A stretch of DNA of 64,000 nucleotides from Saccharopolyspora kobensis (GTDB lineage Bacteria; Actinomycetota; Actinomycetes; Mycobacteriales; Pseudonocardiaceae): the NCBI RefSeq assembly GCF_900108315.1, contig NZ_FNVB01000007.1:1-64000 (forward strand). The letters are read 5' to 3'. The position numbers and the translations under genes were made by a program. Shown here piece by piece: positions 18,469 to 28,329 of this stretch (within the stretch, counting starts at the first letter, position 1; every line of letters begins with the position of its first letter). A model generated the notes under the pieces. That model was given only the letters and a program-made list of their open reading frames with translations. It was not told where the DNA came from and did not search any database.

Positions 18469-19353
18469 TCAGCCGACGGCGGCGGCCAGCGCCGAGCTGA
18501 TCGACGGGTGCTGGAAGGTGAAGCCGTGCGACTCCAGGACGGTCGGCACCGCTCGCTGGCCGACGAGCGCCTGGTCGGCCAGCTCGCCGAGCACGATGCG
18601 CAGCGCGAAGCCCGGCACGATCCACGGCGCGGGGCGGCCCACCGCCTCCGCCAGCGCCTTGGTGAACTGCGCGTTGGTCACCGGGCCGGGGCCGGTGAGG
18701 TTGACCGGGCCGGAGATCTCGGGGTGCTCCAGCACGAACCGGATCGCGGCGACCTCGTCGTCCAGCGAGATCCACGGCATGTACTGCCTGCCGTCGCCCA
18801 GCCTGCCGCCCAGCAGCAGCGAGAACAGCGGGCGCAGCCGACCGAGCAGCCCGCCGGACGGGGCGAGGACCAGGCCGGTGCGCAGCAGCACCACGCGGAC
18901 ACCGGCCGCCGCCGCGGGCTCGGTCGCCGCCTCCCAGCGGCGGCAGAGCTCGGCGAGGAAGTCATCGCCCGGTGACGCCGCCTCGGTCACCGGCTTCGGC
19001 CCGGTGTCGCCGTAGTAGCCCACCGCCGAAGCGTTGGCGAGCACCGGCACCCCGGACTCGGCCACCGCCGCGGCCAGCACCTCCGTGGCGCGGACCCTGG
19101 AGCGCACCAGCAGCCGCTTGCGCTCAGGTGTCCACCGCTTGTCGCCGATGCCCGCGCCGGACAGGTTCACCACCGCGTCCGCGCCCTCCAGCGCATCGGC
19201 GTCGAGCCGCCCGGACTCGGGGTCCCAGCCCCGCTCGTCCGGCGCGGCGGGCCGACGCCGGACCAGCCGGACCACCTCGTGCTCGGCCGCCCGCAGCGAG
19301 GCGACCAGGGACGTGCCGATCAAGCCGGACGAGCCGGCGACAACCACGCGCAT
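18469..19353 (-). CDS. TIGR01777/SDR39U1-type NAD-binding epimerase-like protein
   Basis: A 294-residue protein with the Rossmann motif VVVAGSSGLIGTSL at the very start, which fixes ATG 19353 against a longer frame. The family features NLSGAGIGDKRWTPERKR, YYGDTG and the C-terminal ALVGQRAVPTVLESHGFTF segment are present. The family resembles sugar-nucleotide epimerases (YfcH-like) but has no proven reaction. In mycobacteria the same gene (Rv2216) lies between lipB and dlaT (from memory), as here. Confidence 0.9.
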   Translation of the reverse strand: MRVVVAGSSGLIGTSLVASLRAAEHEVVRLVRRRPAAPDERGWDPESGRLDADALEGADAVVNLSGAGIGDKRWTPERKRLLVRSRVRATEVLAAAVAESGVPVLANASAVGYYGDTGPKPVTEAASPGDDFLAELCRRWEAATEPAAAAGVRVVLLRTGLVLAPSGGLLGRLRPLFSLLLGGRLGDGRQYMPWISLDDEVAAIRFVLEHPEISGPVNLTGPGPVTNAQFTKALAEAVGRPAPWIVPGFALRIVLGELADQALVGQRAVPTVLESHGFTFQHPSISSALAAAVG

Positions 19354-19405
19354 GCCCGGAATCGTCCCGCACCCGCGGGCCCGAGGCGAGCTCTTCGGCA
19401 CAACG

Positions 19406-19445
19406 GCGAACGGCCGCCCACCGCAGCGGTGGACGGCCGTTCGCA
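19406..19445 (-). terminator. terminator of sucB/dlaT
   Basis: GCGAACGGCCG pairs with CGGCCGTTCGC, and inside CCACCG pairs with CGGTGG around a short loop. It lies 11 bases past the stop of the E2 gene on the minus strand. Confidence 0.85.
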
Positions 19446-19455
19446 GCTGGTCGGC

Positions 19456-21189
19456 TCAGAGACCGAGGTCGGCCTCGAAGGCGCCTTCCTCCAGCCGCTG
19501 CTTGAGCGTGGCCAGGAAGCGGGCGGCGTCCGCGCCGTCCACCAGGCGGTGGTCGTAGGACAGCGCCAGGTACACCATCGAGCGGATCGCGATGGTGTCC
19601 CCGCCGTTCTCGTCGGCGACCACGACCGGCCGCTTGACGACCGCGCCCGTGCCGAGCATGCCCACCTGCGGCGGGTTCAGGATCGGCGTGTCGAACAGCG
19701 CGCCGCGGCTACCAGTGTTGGTGATCGTGAAGGTGCCACCGGACAGCTCGTCGGGCTTGATCTTGTTGTTGCGGGTCCGCGCCGCCAGGTCGGCGATCTT
19801 GCGGGCCAGCCCGCCGAGGTTGAGGTCCCCGGCGTCGTGGATCACCGGCGAGACCAGGCCGCGCTCGGTGTCCACCGCGACCGACAGGTGCTCGGCACCG
19901 TGGTAGGTCACTTCCTTGGTGTCGTCGTTGATCGAGGCGTTCAGCTTCGGGTGCAGCTTCAGCGCCTCGGCCGCCGCCTTCGCGAAGAACGGCAGGAACG
20001 ACAGCTTGACGCCCTCGGCGGCCTCGAAGTTCGCCTTGGCGCGGTCCCGCAGCCGGGCGATGCGGGTCACGTCGACCTCGATCACCGTGGTCAGCTGCGC
20101 GGCGGTCTGCAGCGACTCCACCATGCGGCGGGCCAGCAGCTGCCGCAGGCGCGACATCTTCTGCGTGGTGCCGCGCAGCGCCTGGGCCTCCTCCGACGGC
20201 TCCACCAGCGAAGCGCTCGGCGCCGCGGCCGGAGCGGCGGTCTGCGCCGGGGCGGACTTCTTGGCGTCGATCGCGGCCTGCACGTCCTGCTTGCGGATCC
20301 GGCCGCCGACACCGCTGCCCTTGATCGCGGACAGGTCGATGTTGTGCTCGTTGGCCAGCTTCCGCACCAGCGGCGTCACGTAGGGCGTGGCACCGGCGGG
20401 CGCGGCCTCGGCGGGAGCCGGGGCGGGAGCGGACGGAGCGGCCGGCGGAGCGGCCGGAGCCGGAGCCGGGGCGGGCGCCGGAGCCGCGGGAGCGGCGGCC
20501 TGGGGCTCGGGGGCCGGCGGAGCCGGGGCAGCGGCGGGAGCCGCGCCGGCCGCGCCGATCACGGCGAGCTTGGCGCCGACCTCGACGGTGTCGTCCTCGT
20601 TGGCGGCGATCTCCAGCAGGGTGCCCGCCACCGGCGACGGGATCTCGGTGTCCACCTTGTCGGTGGAGACCTCCAGCAGCGGCTCGTCGACCTCGACGCT
20701 GTCGCCGACCTGCTTGAGCCACCGGGTCACGGTGCCCTCGGCGACGCTCTCGCCGAGCGCGGGCATGTTCACGTCGGTGCCCTGCGCGCCACCGGCCGGA
20801 GCGGCCGGGGCCGGAGCCTCGGGGGCAGGCGCGGGCGCGGCGGGGGCGGGCTGCTCGGCGGCGGGCGCGGCGGGGGCGGGCTGCTCGGCGGCGGGCGCGG
20901 GCTGCTCGGCGGCGGCCGGGGCGGCGGGCTCGGCGGGGGCCGGGGCCGAGCCGGCGTCACCGATCACGGCGAGCTCGGCGCCGATCTCGACGGTGTCGTC
21001 CTCCTGAGCGATGATGCGCTGCAGCACGCCGGCGGCGGGGGACGGGATCTCGGTGTCGACCTTGTCGGTGGAGACCTCCAGCAGGGGTTCGTCGACCTCG
21101 ACGGTCTCGCCCTCCTGCTTGAGCCACCGGGTGATCGTTCCCTCGGTGACGCTCTCGCCTAGTGCCGGCATCTGAACGGAGAAGGCCAT
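19456..21189 (-). CDS. sucB: dihydrolipoamide acyltransferase (E2) with two lipoyl domains
   Basis: The E2 core of a 2-oxoacid dehydrogenase complex, 577 residues. Lipoyl domain 1 has Lys43 in STDKVDTE, and domain 2 repeats the same STDKVDTE after an Ala/Pro-rich linker of APAAEQPAP-type repeats. A peripheral-subunit-binding domain ([22 protein letters not shown]) follows a second Ala/Pro linker. The catalytic domain ends with [10 protein letters not shown], where His547 and Asp551 are catalytic. In mycobacteria this is DlaT, shared by pyruvate and branched-chain complexes; the annotation as sucB follows common usage and the true substrate is uncertain. It is 55 bases downstream of lpd. Confidence 0.95.
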   Translation of the reverse strand: MAFSVQMPALGESVTEGTITRWLKQEGETVEVDEPLLEVSTDKVDTEIPSPAAGVLQRIIAQEDDTVEIGAELAVIGDAGSAPAPAEPAAPAAAEQPAPAAEQPAPAAPAAEQPAPAAPAPAPEAPAPAAPAGGAQGTDVNMPALGESVAEGTVTRWLKQVGDSVEVDEPLLEVSTDKVDTEIPSPVAGTLLEIAANEDDTVEVGAKLAVIGAAGAAPAAAPAPPAPEPQAAAPAAPAPAPAPAPAAPPAAPSAPAPAPAEAAPAGATPYVTPLVRKLANEHNIDLSAIKGSGVGGRIRKQDVQAAIDAKKSAPAQTAAPAAAPSASLVEPSEEAQALRGTTQKMSRLRQLLARRMVESLQTAAQLTTVIEVDVTRIARLRDRAKANFEAAEGVKLSFLPFFAKAAAEALKLHPKLNASINDDTKEVTYHGAEHLSVAVDTERGLVSPVIHDAGDLNLGGLARKIADLAARTRNNKIKPDELSGGTFTITNTGSRGALFDTPILNPPQVGMLGTGAVVKRPVVVADENGGDTIAIRSMVYLALSYDHRLVDGADAARFLATLKQRLEEGAFEADLGL

Positions 21190-21244
21190 CTCTTGCTGAC
21201 TCCTCGTGGTGTGGCGGGGTGCTTGGCTGACTGCGGAGCCGACG

Positions 21245-22615
21245 TCAGCCGTGCACGTGCAGCGGCTTGCCGGCCAGGGCGAGGTGCGCCTCGCCCAGGG
21301 CTTCGGTCTGGGTGGGGTGGGCGTGCACCAGCGGCGCCACGTCCTCCGGCAGAGCTTCCCAGTTGTAGATCAGCTGCGCCTCGCCGATGAGCTCACCGAC
21401 GCGGTCACCGACCAGGTGCAGGCCGACGACGGGGCCGTCGGTCGCGCGGACCAGCTTGACCGCGCCCTGGGTCTTGAGGATCTGGCTCTTGCCGTTGCCC
21501 GCCAGGTCGTAGGTGAAGGTCTCCACCGAGCCGTACTGCTCCTTGGCGGCGGCCTCGGTCAGGCCCACCGAGGCGACCTCCGGGTGGCAGTAGGTCACGC
21601 GCGGGATGCCCGCCTCGTCGATGGGCTGCGGGTTGAGCCCGGCGATGTCCTCGGCGATGAAGATGCCCTGCTGGAAGCCGCGGTGCGCCAGCTGCAGGCC
21701 GGGCACGATGTCGCCGACCGCGTAGACGCCCGGCAGGTTGGTGCGCAGGCGCTCGTCGGTGCGGACGAAGCCGCGCTCCACGTTCACCCCGGCGGCCTCG
21801 AAGCCGTGGCCCGCGGTGTTCGGGCCGCGGCCGACCGCGACCAGCAGCAGGTCCGCGTCGTAGGTCTCGCCGTTCTCCAGGCTGACCGAGACGCCGGCGT
21901 CGGTCTGGGTGGCACCGGTGAACTTGACGCCGGTCTTGAACTTGATCCCGCGCTTGCGGAAGGCGCGCTCCAGGCGCTTGGAGACGAACTCGTCCTCGTT
22001 GGGCACCAGGTGCGGCAGCGCCTCGACGATGGTCACCTCGGCGCCGAACGAGCGCCAGACGCTGGCGAACTCGACGCCGATCACGCCGCCGCCGAGCACC
22101 ACGACCTTGTTCGGGATGAAGTCCAGGTTCAGCGCCTGCTCGCTGGCGATGACCCGCCCGCCCAGCTCCAGGCCGGGCAGCGTCTTGGAGTAGGAGCCGG
22201 TGGCCAGCACCACGTTCTTGCCGGTGTAGCGGGTGCCGTTGACCTCGACGGTGTTGGCGTCGACCAGCGTGCCCGCGCCCTCGACCAGGGTGACCTTGTG
22301 CGCCTTGGCCAAGCCCTGCAGGCCCTTGTACAGGCCGGCGACGATGCCGTCCTTGTACTTGTTGACGCCGTCGATGTCGACGCCCTCCAGGGCGGCCTTC
22401 ACGCCGAACTGGTCGGCGTCGCGGGCGGAATCGGCGACCTCCGCGGCGTGCAGCAGCGCCTTGGTCGGGATGCAGCCTCGGTGCAGGCAGGTCCCACCGA
22501 GCTTGTCCTTTTCCACCAGGACGACGGACAGGCCTAGCTCGGCTGCGCGGAAGGCGCAGGCGTAGCCGCCCGAACCGCCACCGAGAATGACTAGATCGGC
22601 GGACGTGTCGGTCAC
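21245..22615 (-). CDS. lpd: dihydrolipoyl dehydrogenase (E3)
   Basis: A 456-residue flavoprotein that reoxidises dihydrolipoamide with NAD+. FAD binding is seen in [18 protein letters not shown], and the redox pair is C43-C48 in [12 protein letters not shown] binding is in [14 protein letters not shown], a second FAD contact in GVYAVGDI, and the active His433-Glu438 in HPTQTE. It directly precedes sucB, so the two are probably one operon. The 240-base gap to the divergent small gene upstream must hold its promoter. Confidence 0.97.
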   Translation of the reverse strand: MTDTSADLVILGGGSGGYACAFRAAELGLSVVLVEKDKLGGTCLHRGCIPTKALLHAAEVADSARDADQFGVKAALEGVDIDGVNKYKDGIVAGLYKGLQGLAKAHKVTLVEGAGTLVDANTVEVNGTRYTGKNVVLATGSYSKTLPGLELGGRVIASEQALNLDFIPNKVVVLGGGVIGVEFASVWRSFGAEVTIVEALPHLVPNEDEFVSKRLERAFRKRGIKFKTGVKFTGATQTDAGVSVSLENGETYDADLLLVAVGRGPNTAGHGFEAAGVNVERGFVRTDERLRTNLPGVYAVGDIVPGLQLAHRGFQQGIFIAEDIAGLNPQPIDEAGIPRVTYCHPEVASVGLTEAAAKEQYGSVETFTYDLAGNGKSQILKTQGAVKLVRATDGPVVGLHLVGDRVGELIGEAQLIYNWEALPEDVAPLVHAHPTQTEALGEAHLALAGKPLHVHG

Positions 22616-22857
22616 TTCGCACTCCTCGACAGGCTTCGTTGACTCGCTGACAGCACTTCACCGGACCGGATGGTCACGAGCACCTGCAAGCCATCTTGTC
22701 ACCACACGACAGGCTCACGCGACGTGGGCCGGGTGATCTGTGCTGCATCTCGGCGGATCACAGTGGAGGGTGGGTGATTTTCACCCGTCCCCCATGTCGG
22801 TGATGGCACCATCGGGAGCAGGCTGCTCTTCCTTCACCTGAATGGAGGCGAGTTGCG

Positions 22858-23202
22858 GTGGGCCTCTTCGACCGCTTCCGCAGGCGGCGCGCCGGTGAGG
22901 TGCGCGGTGCCGATTCCGCCGATTCCGCGCACTTGATCAGCTGGACCGAGCAGCACCACGGCGTGGAGGGCTACCTCGAACCGCGCACGACGGTGACCGA
23001 GACGACGCTGATGCTCATCGCGCACGACGGCGAGTGGACCCGGCGCCGGGTGGACGGCCCGGCCGCGGCGCACCGGCTGACCCGCAAGCTCGGCATCCCG
23101 CTGTACGAGGTGGCCAAGGTCGGCTACCCGCAGCGGATGCGCGACTACCAGGCCCGCCAGCGGATCCTCCGCGACCGGAACCGCCGCTCCGCCGACGGCT
23201 GA
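22858..23202 (+). CDS. small conserved hypothetical protein
   Basis: A 114-residue basic protein (MGLFDRFRRRR..., ending DRNRRSADG) that I do not recognise. It has no membrane segment. The middle part resembles an alpha/beta fold with HGVEGYLEPRTTVTETTLMLIAHDGEWTRR. The start is GTG at 22858, and GGAGGCGAG lies about eight bases before it. It is divergent from lpd. Strong ribosome site and codon bias argue that it is real. Confidence 0.7.
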   Translation: MGLFDRFRRRRAGEVRGADSADSAHLISWTEQHHGVEGYLEPRTTVTETTLMLIAHDGEWTRRRVDGPAAAHRLTRKLGIPLYEVAKVGYPQRMRDYQARQRILRDRNRRSADG

Positions 23203-23209
23203 ACTGGGT

Positions 23210-23395
23210 TTCCCCGCTCGTTTTGCGTGGCGGTGCAGGTGGCGGAACCTCAGACGCCGCCTGGTCTGCGGGAGCCCGTTCTGATGTATGTCCAATACAC
23301 GGCGAACGGGCTGTCCTCGCCAGACGACGTCTGAGAACCCGCGGCGGTGCGAGCTGCGAGGGTGGGTTATGCGCCTAGCGGCGCATGCGGTCACT
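23210..23395. repeat. GC-rich intergenic repeat family 2, copy B (longest)
   Basis: GCGGAACCTCAGACGCCGCC at 23242 and CAGACGACGTCTGAGAACCC at 23321-23340 form the two ends of an inverted repeat. AGCCCGTT and AACGGGCT form an inner stem around a TATGTCCAATAC-containing insert that is absent from the other copies. The start TTTGCGTGGCGG and the tail GGGTTATGCGCC plus GCGGCGCATGCGG recur at 29.4 kb. Confidence 0.75.
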
Positions 23396-23475
23396 GCCGG
23401 GGCTGGGCGCGGAGCGGCTTCGCGGTTGCGGTTCAGAACCGGAAAGACCGGTGTGAGCTCGCCCGGCGCGGCCGG

Positions 23476-23982
23476 TCAGTTCGCGATGCGGGTGGTCGGG
23501 GTGCAGTTGACCGGGAAGTTCACCGCTTTGGCGATGTAGCAGAGCTCGTGCGCGCGTTCGTGCAGCGCCTCGGCCACGTCGATGCTGGCGCGATCGGACA
23601 CCGTCACCACCGGGGCGAGCTCGACCGACTCGAACTGGCCGGTGCCGTCCGGGTTCTCGGCGAGGTAGCCGCGGGCCTGGTCGTGGTAGCCGGTGACCAC
23701 CACTCCGCTGTCCGCCGCCAGGTGCAGGAACCACAGCATGTGGCACTGCGACAGCGAGGCGACCAGCAGTTCCTCGGGGTTGTAGCGGTCCGCGTCGCCG
23801 AGGAAGACCGGGTCCGCGGAGGCGTCGATGGCGTCCTTGCCGTCCGCGCGCACCTCGTGGGTGCGCTCGTAGCTGCGGTAGGAGCTGGTGCCCTGGCCGG
23901 TGTTGCCGGTCCACACCACGTCGACCTGGTACCCGTGCCGGGCCGTCGTCGGCGAGGCCGGTTTCGATTCGGTCATCGCCAC
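23476..23982 (-). CDS. OsmC family peroxiredoxin-like protein
   Basis: A 168-residue OsmC-fold protein. The two redox cysteines are present: one in SLSQCHMLWFLH near residue 79 and one in ARELCYIAKAV-like RAHELCYIAKAV near residue 148. The family reduces organic hydroperoxides. EELLVASLSQCHM is the usual helix signature. The start may be ATG 23982 or the ATG six bases inside. It follows pepA on the same strand after the palindromic element, so it is probably a separate transcript. Confidence 0.9.
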   Translation of the reverse strand: MAMTESKPASPTTARHGYQVDVVWTGNTGQGTSSYRSYERTHEVRADGKDAIDASADPVFLGDADRYNPEELLVASLSQCHMLWFLHLAADSGVVVTGYHDQARGYLAENPDGTGQFESVELAPVVTVSDRASIDVAEALHERAHELCYIAKAVNFPVNCTPTTRIAN

Positions 23983-24094
23983 ATCGTTGCATCGCCGCGG
24001 GGTGCTGTGGTGATCCCTTTGCGGCCTACGTCACAAATACGCCACCGGGTGGGGCGATACGGGAAGCGCGGAGCGCGCCGGTTTCGCCTGGTCA

Positions 24095-24146
24095 GGCCCG
24101 TGAGTGCGTTGAGGGGTGCAACCCCCCCGCGAAACACTCACGGGCC
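24095..24146. repeat. palindromic intergenic element, copy 3 (degenerate)
   Basis: GGCCCGTGAGTG (24095-24106) and CACTCACGGGCC (24135-24146) are perfect outer arms, but the inner parts have drifted. TTTCGCCTGGTCAG just before it resembles the outer arm of copy 2. It lies between pepA and the OsmC gene. Confidence 0.75.
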
Positions 24147-24159
24147 ATCACCTGCTGAA

Positions 24160-24197
24160 GCGTTCCCCGCTGCCGAAGCATCAGCGGTGGGGAACGC
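24160..24197 (-). terminator. terminator of pepA
   Basis: GCGTTCCCC (24160-24168) pairs with GGGGAACGC (24189-24197), with further CTG/CAG pairing inside. It lies 6 bases past the pepA stop. Confidence 0.8.
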
Positions 24198-24202
24198 CGG
24201 GC

Positions 24203-25693
24203 TCAGCCCTGGTCGGCGATGTCGGCGAGGACCGCGGCCAGGGTGCGGACCGGGACGCCGGTGCCGCCCTTGGGCGTGTAGCCCCACGGGCCGGAGGTGT
24301 TGTACGCCGGGCCCGCGATGTCGATGTGCGCCCACTCCACGCCGTCGGCGACGAACTCCTCCAGGAAGATGCCCGCCGCCAGCATGCCGCCCCAGCGGTG
24401 GCCGGTGATGTTGGCCAGGTCGGCGAGCTTGGAGTCCAGGTCGCCGCGCAGCTCCTCCGGCAGCGGCATCGGCCAGGCTCCCTCGCCCGCGGCCTGCGAC
24501 AGCCGCGCGACCCGGTCGCGGAACTGCTCGCTGCCCATCACGCCCGGCGTGCGCTTGCCCAGCGCCACCACCTGCGCGCCGGTCAGCGTGGAGGTCTCGA
24601 TCAGGTAGTCCGGCTCGTCCTCGCAGGCGCGGGTGATCGCGTCGACCAGGATCAGCCGGCCCTCGGCGTCGGTGTTGAGCACCTCGACGGTCTTGCCGCC
24701 GTACATGGTCAGCACGTCACCGGGGCGGTAGGCGGTGCCGGAGGGCATGTTCTCGGCCATCGGCACGGTCGCGGTGATGTCCAGCGGGTAGTTCAGCCGG
24801 GCGGCCAGCACCATGGTGGCCACCACCGAGGCCGCACCGGACATGTCCGAGGTCATCTCCTCCATGCCCGCCGCGGGCTTGATCGAGATGCCACCGGTGT
24901 CGAAGGTGATGCCCTTGCCGATCAGCGCGACCTTCTTGGCCGCCTTCGGGCCCTTGTGGCGCATGCGCACCAGCCGCGGCGGCCGGGACGAGCCGGCGCC
25001 GACGCCGAGGATGCCGCCGAAGCCCTGCTTGCGCAGCGCGTTGTCGTCGAGCACCTCGACCTCCAGGCCGACGGCGCGGCCCAGCTCGGTGGCGCGCTCG
25101 GCGAAGGAGGCCGGGAACAGGTCGTTGGGCGGCGTGTTGATCAGGTCGCGCGCGGTGTTGACCGCTTCACCGATCGCGGTGGCGCCCTTGAGCGCGTGCA
25201 GGGCGCTGTCCGCCTTCGCGTCGGCGACCACGAACTCCACTTCGGACACCGGGGCGTCGCCGGACTTCGACTTGTACCCGGTGAAGGCGTAAGCACCGAG
25301 CACGGTGCCCTGCACCGCGGCGGAGAGGTCCACTGCGGACAGCGTGGTGGCGGCGCGCTCCACACCGGTCAGCGCGCGGGCGGCGGCACCGGAAGCGCGG
25401 CGCACCTGCTCGCCGGTCGGCCCGCCGGTCGCGGACTTGCCCAGCCCGGTCGCGACCAGGACCGGGGCGCGCAGCTTGCCACCGGCGGGCAGCTTGACGA
25501 CTTCGTCGGCCTTCCCGGTCGCGCCCAGCGAGGTCAGCACCTGCCGCAGGTCGCCGTCGTAGGCCGCGGCGACCTGCTCGGAACCGGGCGCGAGCCGCAG
25601 GCCGTCGGTGTCCTGCACGGTGCCGACGATGAGCGCGTCCACGGCCAGCTTGGTCACCGCGGCGTCGGTGAGGGAGAGTTTCGGGGTCGTCAC
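24203..25693 (-). CDS. pepA: leucyl aminopeptidase (M17)
   Basis: A 496-residue M17 metallo-aminopeptidase that removes N-terminal residues in the cytoplasm. The two-metal site is in KVALIGKGITFDTGGISIKP (Lys and Asp) and in VLNTDAEGRLIL (Asp, Glu and Arg), the family's invariant NTDAEGRL. The start is GTG at 25693 with GGAGG about eight bases upstream. The mycobacterial orthologue pepB has the same genomic position relative to dlaT and ilvE (from memory). Confidence 0.97.
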   Translation of the reverse strand: MTTPKLSLTDAAVTKLAVDALIVGTVQDTDGLRLAPGSEQVAAAYDGDLRQVLTSLGATGKADEVVKLPAGGKLRAPVLVATGLGKSATGGPTGEQVRRASGAAARALTGVERAATTLSAVDLSAAVQGTVLGAYAFTGYKSKSGDAPVSEVEFVVADAKADSALHALKGATAIGEAVNTARDLINTPPNDLFPASFAERATELGRAVGLEVEVLDDNALRKQGFGGILGVGAGSSRPPRLVRMRHKGPKAAKKVALIGKGITFDTGGISIKPAAGMEEMTSDMSGAASVVATMVLAARLNYPLDITATVPMAENMPSGTAYRPGDVLTMYGGKTVEVLNTDAEGRLILVDAITRACEDEPDYLIETSTLTGAQVVALGKRTPGVMGSEQFRDRVARLSQAAGEGAWPMPLPEELRGDLDSKLADLANITGHRWGGMLAAGIFLEEFVADGVEWAHIDIAGPAYNTSGPWGYTPKGGTGVPVRTLAAVLADIADQG

Positions 25694-25938
25694 GTGGTCA
25701 TCCTCCGTTGAAGCTGCCGTGTCAGCATTGGGTCCATTCGCACTCTAGAGGGTTGATTCCAGGCGTGTTTCGCCTGGCGGAAACCTCGGGGCTTGTCCGG
25801 ATCGCCCGGTCGGTGGTAGTGCTCGGCCGGGCCGGAATCCGACGAGGACAGTGGTGCGCCTGCGCCGGCTCACAGCGCCGTCGGGCTGTCAACCGACAGG
25901 TGGCTGCACCATCGGGGTTCGTCTGCAAGGGTGGTCGG

Positions 25939-27186
25939 GTGGCCCAACAGGTTGAATCGAGCGGTCGGCTCGCGTCCGGTGCCGGGGCGGTTCCCCTGGC
26001 GCTCGGCGGGATGCTCGGCGTCGGTGTGCTCGTGGGCCCGGCGCCCGCGGCCGCCGCGGCCGGGATGTGGTCGCCCTTCGGGCTGCTGATCGCGCTGCTG
26101 GCCGCGGTCTGCTCGGCGACGGCGACCGCGTACCAGTCGGCGGCCTACCGCGGCCCGGGAGCGGTCTACGCGTGCGTTCGCGGGCGCATGGGCGTGCTGC
26201 CCGCGCGCGTGGGTGCCAGCGCCTACCTGGCCGGGCACATCGCCGCGATGGCCGCGGTCGCCCGGGTGCTCGGCGACTTCTTCCTGCCCGCTTCCGGGCC
26301 GCTGGTCGCTGCCGCGGCGATCCTGCTCGTGGTGCTCTCGGCGACGACCGGCCTGCGGATCCGCGGTGCCGCGGCCTGGATCTGGCTGGCGCTGACCGCC
26401 GCCGTGCTGGGCCTGGTGGTCGTCACGTGCTTCGCGATCGCCCCGGTCCCGCCGCTGCCGACCGGTGCCTCGCCCGCCGACAGCGCGGTGGGCATCACCG
26501 GTGCGGCCGGCGTGCTGTTCTTCGCCTTCCTCGGCTTCGAGCGGCTGACCGCCCCGGCCGAGGAGCGCGACCGGGTCCCGTGGGCCGCGGTCAAGCGCGG
26601 TGTGGTGATCTCGTTCGTCCTGCTGACCGCGGTGCTCGCGGTGGTGACGGCGGCGCTGGTGCACCAGCTCGGCTGGTCCCGGCTGGCGCTGTCGCCGACG
26701 CCGATCCGCGATGTGCTGACCGCGGCCGCGGCCTCCGAGCTCGCGCCGCTGATCAGCGTCGGCGCGGCGGTCGCGCTGCTGCCGGTGCTGCTGGCCGGGC
26801 TGGAAGCCATCCGGTCGACGGCGCTGGCCCTGGTGCAGGAGGGCGATCTGCCCCGGGGGTTGGGACGCCGGAGCGGCGCGGGCACTCCGTACCTGCTGGA
26901 CGTCGGCGCCGGTGTCGCGGCGGTCGCGGTCGCGCTGCTGGTCGACCCGGTGACGGCGATGGCCTTCGCCGCGTGCAGCCTGCTGGTGCACTACGCCTTC
27001 GCCAACGCCGGAGCGCGGTTGCTGCTGGCGGACGCGGGCGGCTGGCCGATGCGCGCGGCGTGCCTGGGGATGGGCGTGTCTGTCGTAATTGCGATGAGCA
27101 TGCCGATTTCTGCGATGCTTGCCACGCTTGTTGTCGTTTTTATCGGTCCTTTGGCGACGGGAGGTGTGTCCCGTCGCTGGAGATGA
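25939..27186 (+). CDS. APC-type amino acid/polyamine permease
   Basis: A 415-residue integral membrane protein with about 11-12 hydrophobic segments. The first helix GAGAVPLALGGMLGVGVLVGP and the second with the broken Gly-rich turn match the APC superfamily; FFAFLGFERLTAPAEE near residue 200 is its helix-6 signature. It is shorter than most members. GTG 25939 is chosen because frame sequence upstream is unlike a transporter. The upstream gap 25694-25938 contains a fragment of repeat family 2 (GCCTGGCGGAAACCTCGG at about 25770). The substrate is unknown. Confidence 0.85.
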   Translation: MAQQVESSGRLASGAGAVPLALGGMLGVGVLVGPAPAAAAAGMWSPFGLLIALLAAVCSATATAYQSAAYRGPGAVYACVRGRMGVLPARVGASAYLAGHIAAMAAVARVLGDFFLPASGPLVAAAAILLVVLSATTGLRIRGAAAWIWLALTAAVLGLVVVTCFAIAPVPPLPTGASPADSAVGITGAAGVLFFAFLGFERLTAPAEERDRVPWAAVKRGVVISFVLLTAVLAVVTAALVHQLGWSRLALSPTPIRDVLTAAAASELAPLISVGAAVALLPVLLAGLEAIRSTALALVQEGDLPRGLGRRSGAGTPYLLDVGAGVAAVAVALLVDPVTAMAFAACSLLVHYAFANAGARLLLADAGGWPMRAACLGMGVSVVIAMSMPISAMLATLVVVFIGPLATGGVSRRWR

Positions 27187-27194
27187 GGCGGGTC

Positions 27195-27866
27195 ATGCTG
27201 AACGCGAGTGCAGGCAACCTTTCCCTGGAACCAATCGAACAGCCGATCTGGCTGCCCGGCGAGGAAGCGCTTTACAGCTTCTGGCGGCTTGACGGCTCCC
27301 TCGGCACCGTCCACCCCGCACGGGTGGTCGCCGACGACGGCGACCAGCTGCTGTGCTGGGTCCTCGACGGCACGCCGATCCGGGTCACCACATCGCCGGA
27401 CGGCCGTTCGTACCGCGAAATGCCGCTGTTCGAACGCTTCAACGGGCCGCGGGTGCCCGCCAGGTCCACCTGGCGCGGCACGTCCACGCTGCGGCTGGTC
27501 TACGAGCACCGCTGGGTGTCGGTGTGGTGGTTCTTCGAAGCCGACGGCACCTTCCGCAACTGGTACGTCAACCTCGAAGTGCCGCTGGGGCGCGACGAGC
27601 TCGGGGTGCGGCGCGTCGACGGCGTGCTGGACGTCGAGGTGTTCCCGGACGGAACGTGGTCCTGGAAGGACGAGCACGAACTGGCCGCCGCGATGGCGGC
27701 AGGCCGGTTCGACCGCTGGCACCTCAAGCAGTTGCGGGCCGAGGGAGAGCGCATGATCGCGCTCGCCGAGGCGCGCTTGTTCCCGTTCGACGGCACCTAC
27801 TGCGACGCGGCGCCGGATCCGAAGTGGGCACTGCCGTCCCTACCGGATGGACTGCTGCGGATCTGA
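27195..27866 (+). CDS. DUF402 domain-containing protein
   Basis: A 223-residue protein of the DUF402 family, with WRLDGSLGTVHPARVV near the start and the family core WRGTSTLRLVYEHRWVSVWWFF then NWYVNLEVPLGR. Acidic residues in GVLDVEVFPDGTWSWKDEHEL resemble the metal-binding part of FomD-like phosphatases. ATG 27195 has GAGG about eight bases upstream; ATG 27183 has the ribosome site directly against it. It starts nine bases after the permease ends. Some family members hydrolyse nucleotide conjugates, but that is not shown here. Confidence 0.85.
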   Translation: MLNASAGNLSLEPIEQPIWLPGEEALYSFWRLDGSLGTVHPARVVADDGDQLLCWVLDGTPIRVTTSPDGRSYREMPLFERFNGPRVPARSTWRGTSTLRLVYEHRWVSVWWFFEADGTFRNWYVNLEVPLGRDELGVRRVDGVLDVEVFPDGTWSWKDEHELAAAMAAGRFDRWHLKQLRAEGERMIALAEARLFPFDGTYCDAAPDPKWALPSLPDGLLRI

Positions 27867-27881
27867 CCGGTGTTCGGGGGG

Positions 27882-28172
27882 TCAGGACACCGAGATGAAC
27901 AGCAGCACGATGATGACCGCGACCAGCGCACCGATCCCGCCGACCGAGCCACCGCGCAGGTCCTTCGGGAAGAACGTCTTGTGCTTGTTGCGCCACCAGA
28001 ACGCCCACCCGATGGCGCCGCCGAGGCCGAGGATCAGGCCGAACACGTCGAGCCAGGCGTAGCCGAGCGCCACGAGCAGGCCGCCACCCAGGGGCATCAG
28101 CGCCGCCAGGGTGGCGGCCAGCGCGTCTTGCGCCGCCGTGGTGGGGACCGGAACAGGAGCCTGCTGGTTCAT
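27882..28172 (-). CDS. small hypothetical membrane protein
   Basis: A 96-residue protein with about three hydrophobic segments: residues 17-36 (LAATLAALMPLGGGLLVALG), 41-58 (DVFGLILGLGGAIGWAFW) and 78-94. It is of unknown function. It is convergent with the DUF402 gene and divergent from ilvE. ATG 28172 is chosen; a GTG six bases earlier is in frame. Confidence 0.7.
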   Translation of the reverse strand: MNQQAPVPVPTTAAQDALAATLAALMPLGGGLLVALGYAWLDVFGLILGLGGAIGWAFWWRNKHKTFFPKDLRGGSVGGIGALVAVIIVLLFISVS

Positions 28173-28329
28173 GACCACATCATAGGGCCCGGAACGTCGG
28201 CTTCCGGAAGGTTCCGGGTAACGCTCGGTGGCTTCGGCCCAGCTGCCTGTGATCGGACGACGGACAATTGGACGACCAACTTAAGAAGACCGGTTTCCAC
28301 TGCTCGGGGGGTCGCGATACGGTACGCGC

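Noticed and set aside
20380-21000. Ala/Pro repeats in sucB as a separate low-complexity gene or repeat element
   Set aside because: They are the flexible linkers between lipoyl domains, expected in E2 proteins.
21245-22615. GGTCLHRGC in lpd as a defective redox site
   Set aside because: Both cysteines are present with normal spacing; from memory this variant is usual in actinobacterial E3 proteins.
28179-28329. Attenuator or T-box before ilvE
   Set aside because: No leader peptide with branched-chain codons or T-box sequence was found.
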